Below are positions 5,146 to 5,847 of a stretch of DNA of 5,847 nucleotides, piece after piece. Made by a program: the position numbers and the translations under genes. Under the pieces are notes generated by a model. The model was not told where the DNA came from, did no database searches, and was given only the letters and a program-made list of their open reading frames with translations. This DNA is from an uncultured bacterium (lineage in GTDB: Bacteria; Planctomycetota; Phycisphaerae; Phycisphaerales; SM1A02), in the NCBI GenBank assembly GCA_903918555.1, contig CAIXEV010000123.1, positions 1 through 5,847 of the forward strand, read 5' to 3'. The first letter of the stretch is position 1. Every line of letters begins with the position of its first letter.

Positions 5146-5847
5146 ATGGCGAGCGCAGCAGGTACCCGAAAGCCCCGAACGAAGTCGAGCAAGTCGTCCC
5201 AGAAGCAGGGCGGAGCCCCAGCGGAGGTGGGTATCGGCCGGCGCCGCGAGACCGACTCGATGGGCGAGATGTTCGTGCCCGCCGATGCGCTGTTCGGCGC
5301 GACCACCCAGCGCGCGGTGCTCAACTTCCCCGTGTCGTTCCGCACGCTGCCCCAGGCGCAGATCGAGGCGCACATCCTCCTCAAGAAGTGCTGCGCCGAG
5401 GCGAACGCCGAGCTCGGCGAGCTTCCGCGTGACAAGGCCGCCGCCATCGCCGCCGCCGCCGACCAGCTCCTCAACGAGTTCGCGCAGCCGGTCGCGGAGG
5501 GCCTGCGCCATCCGTTCAGCCACCCGCTGATGCGGCATTTCCCGATCGATGTCTTCCAGACGGGTTCGGGCACCTCGACCAACATGAATGTGAACGAGGT
5601 GATCGCGAATGTCGCGAGCCAGCGCGCGGGCAAGGCGATCGGATCGAAGGATCCCGTCCACCCGAACGACCATGTCAACTACGGCCAGAGCTCGAACGAC
5701 ACCTACCCGTCGTCGATGCAGATCGCGGGCGCGCTGCTCGTCTCCAAGCGCCTGATTCCCGCGCTCGAGCGCCTCGCGAAGACGCTCGAGGCGAAGGCGA
5801 GGGAGTGGGACAAGGTCGTCAAGATCGGCCGCACCCACCTCATGGAC
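5146..5847 (+). CDS. fumC: Class II fumarate hydratase, N-terminal half (C-terminus outside window)
   Basis: Catalyses the reversible hydration of fumarate to L-malate in the TCA cycle; the family forms iron-free cytoplasmic homotetramers. Seen: 234 codons open to the window edge. Landmarks in order (residues from 5146): DSMGEMFVPAD (37-47), FGATTQRA (50-57), QTGSGTSTNMNVNEV (138-152), HPNDHVNYGQSSND (172-185, with the active-site SSN and the HPND of the second anion site) and GRTHLMD (228-234, catalytic His 231). The window stops three residues later, before the SS-loop signature. HPNDHVN and GRTHL favour fumarase over aspartase or argininosuccinate lyase, but aspartase is the nearest alternative. 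Two oddities are a basic, Ser/Lys-rich leader of about 36 residues before DSMG, and about fifteen extra residues (around 110-131) before TGSGT compared with the E. coli enzyme as I recall it. Divergent from the TPR gene, with its own promoter. Confidence 0.92.
   Translation, partial: MASAAGTRKPRTKSSKSSQKQGGAPAEVGIGRRRETDSMGEMFVPADALFGATTQRAVLNFPVSFRTLPQAQIEAHILLKKCCAEANAELGELPRDKAAAIAAAADQLLNEFAQPVAEGLRHPFSHPLMRHFPIDVFQTGSGTSTNMNVNEVIANVASQRAGKAIGSKDPVHPNDHVNYGQSSNDTYPSSMQIAGALLVSKRLIPALERLAKTLEAKAREWDKVVKIGRTHLMD

Noticed and set aside
4990..5838. Long upstream extension of the TPR reading frame on the minus strand
   Set aside because: It is antisense to fumC, shows no TPR pattern, and the ATG at 4989 has a ribosome site and begins directly at the first repeat.

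Overview
This is a high-GC bacterial chromosomal segment with tightly packed genes and no tRNA, rRNA, mobile element or CRISPR array that I can see. Third codon positions are strongly G/C, so long antisense frames lie opposite almost every gene. The small bS18 protein and the mixture of genes look most like Planctomycetota, perhaps class Phycisphaerae. That placement is from memory of family sequences and is tentative (about 0.5).

Layout. At the left edge, on the minus strand, is the N-terminal part of a calcineurin-like metallophosphoesterase (complement of 1-489, running off the window). To its right, also on the minus strand, is a two-gene unit. It consists of a 214-residue protein with a degenerate receiver-like domain (2971 down to 2327), followed with an ATGA overlap by a 573-residue diguanylate cyclase (2330 down to 609). 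The cyclase carries its own degenerate receiver-like N-terminus, a low-complexity linker, a short GAF-like region and an intact GGDEF domain. A 259-base divergent intergenic region (2972-3230) follows, with a candidate promoter and a hairpin-rich leader for rpsR. The ribosomal protein bS18 gene rpsR (3231-3464, plus) stands alone, without rpsF, ssb or rplI beside it. It converges on a 443-residue TPR protein gene (4989 down to 3658). The 193 bases between them hold three strong hairpins and a longer 17-base inverted repeat, which look like a convergent terminator cluster. A second divergent region (4990-5145) leads into the 5' part of a class II fumarase gene, fumC (5146 to the right edge, plus), cut at the catalytic His motif.

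How it fits together. The coupled pseudo-receiver/GGDEF pair is the most likely functional unit: one enzyme making c-di-GMP and one probable partner or regulator sharing the same kind of input fold. The remaining genes (ribosomal protein, TPR scaffold, TCA-cycle enzyme, phosphoesterase) are housekeeping or generic genes with no obvious shared pathway. I see no clear evidence for a wholly new system. The best leads are the twin pseudo-receiver operon, the structured rpsR leader and the rpsR/TPR convergent repeat cluster.
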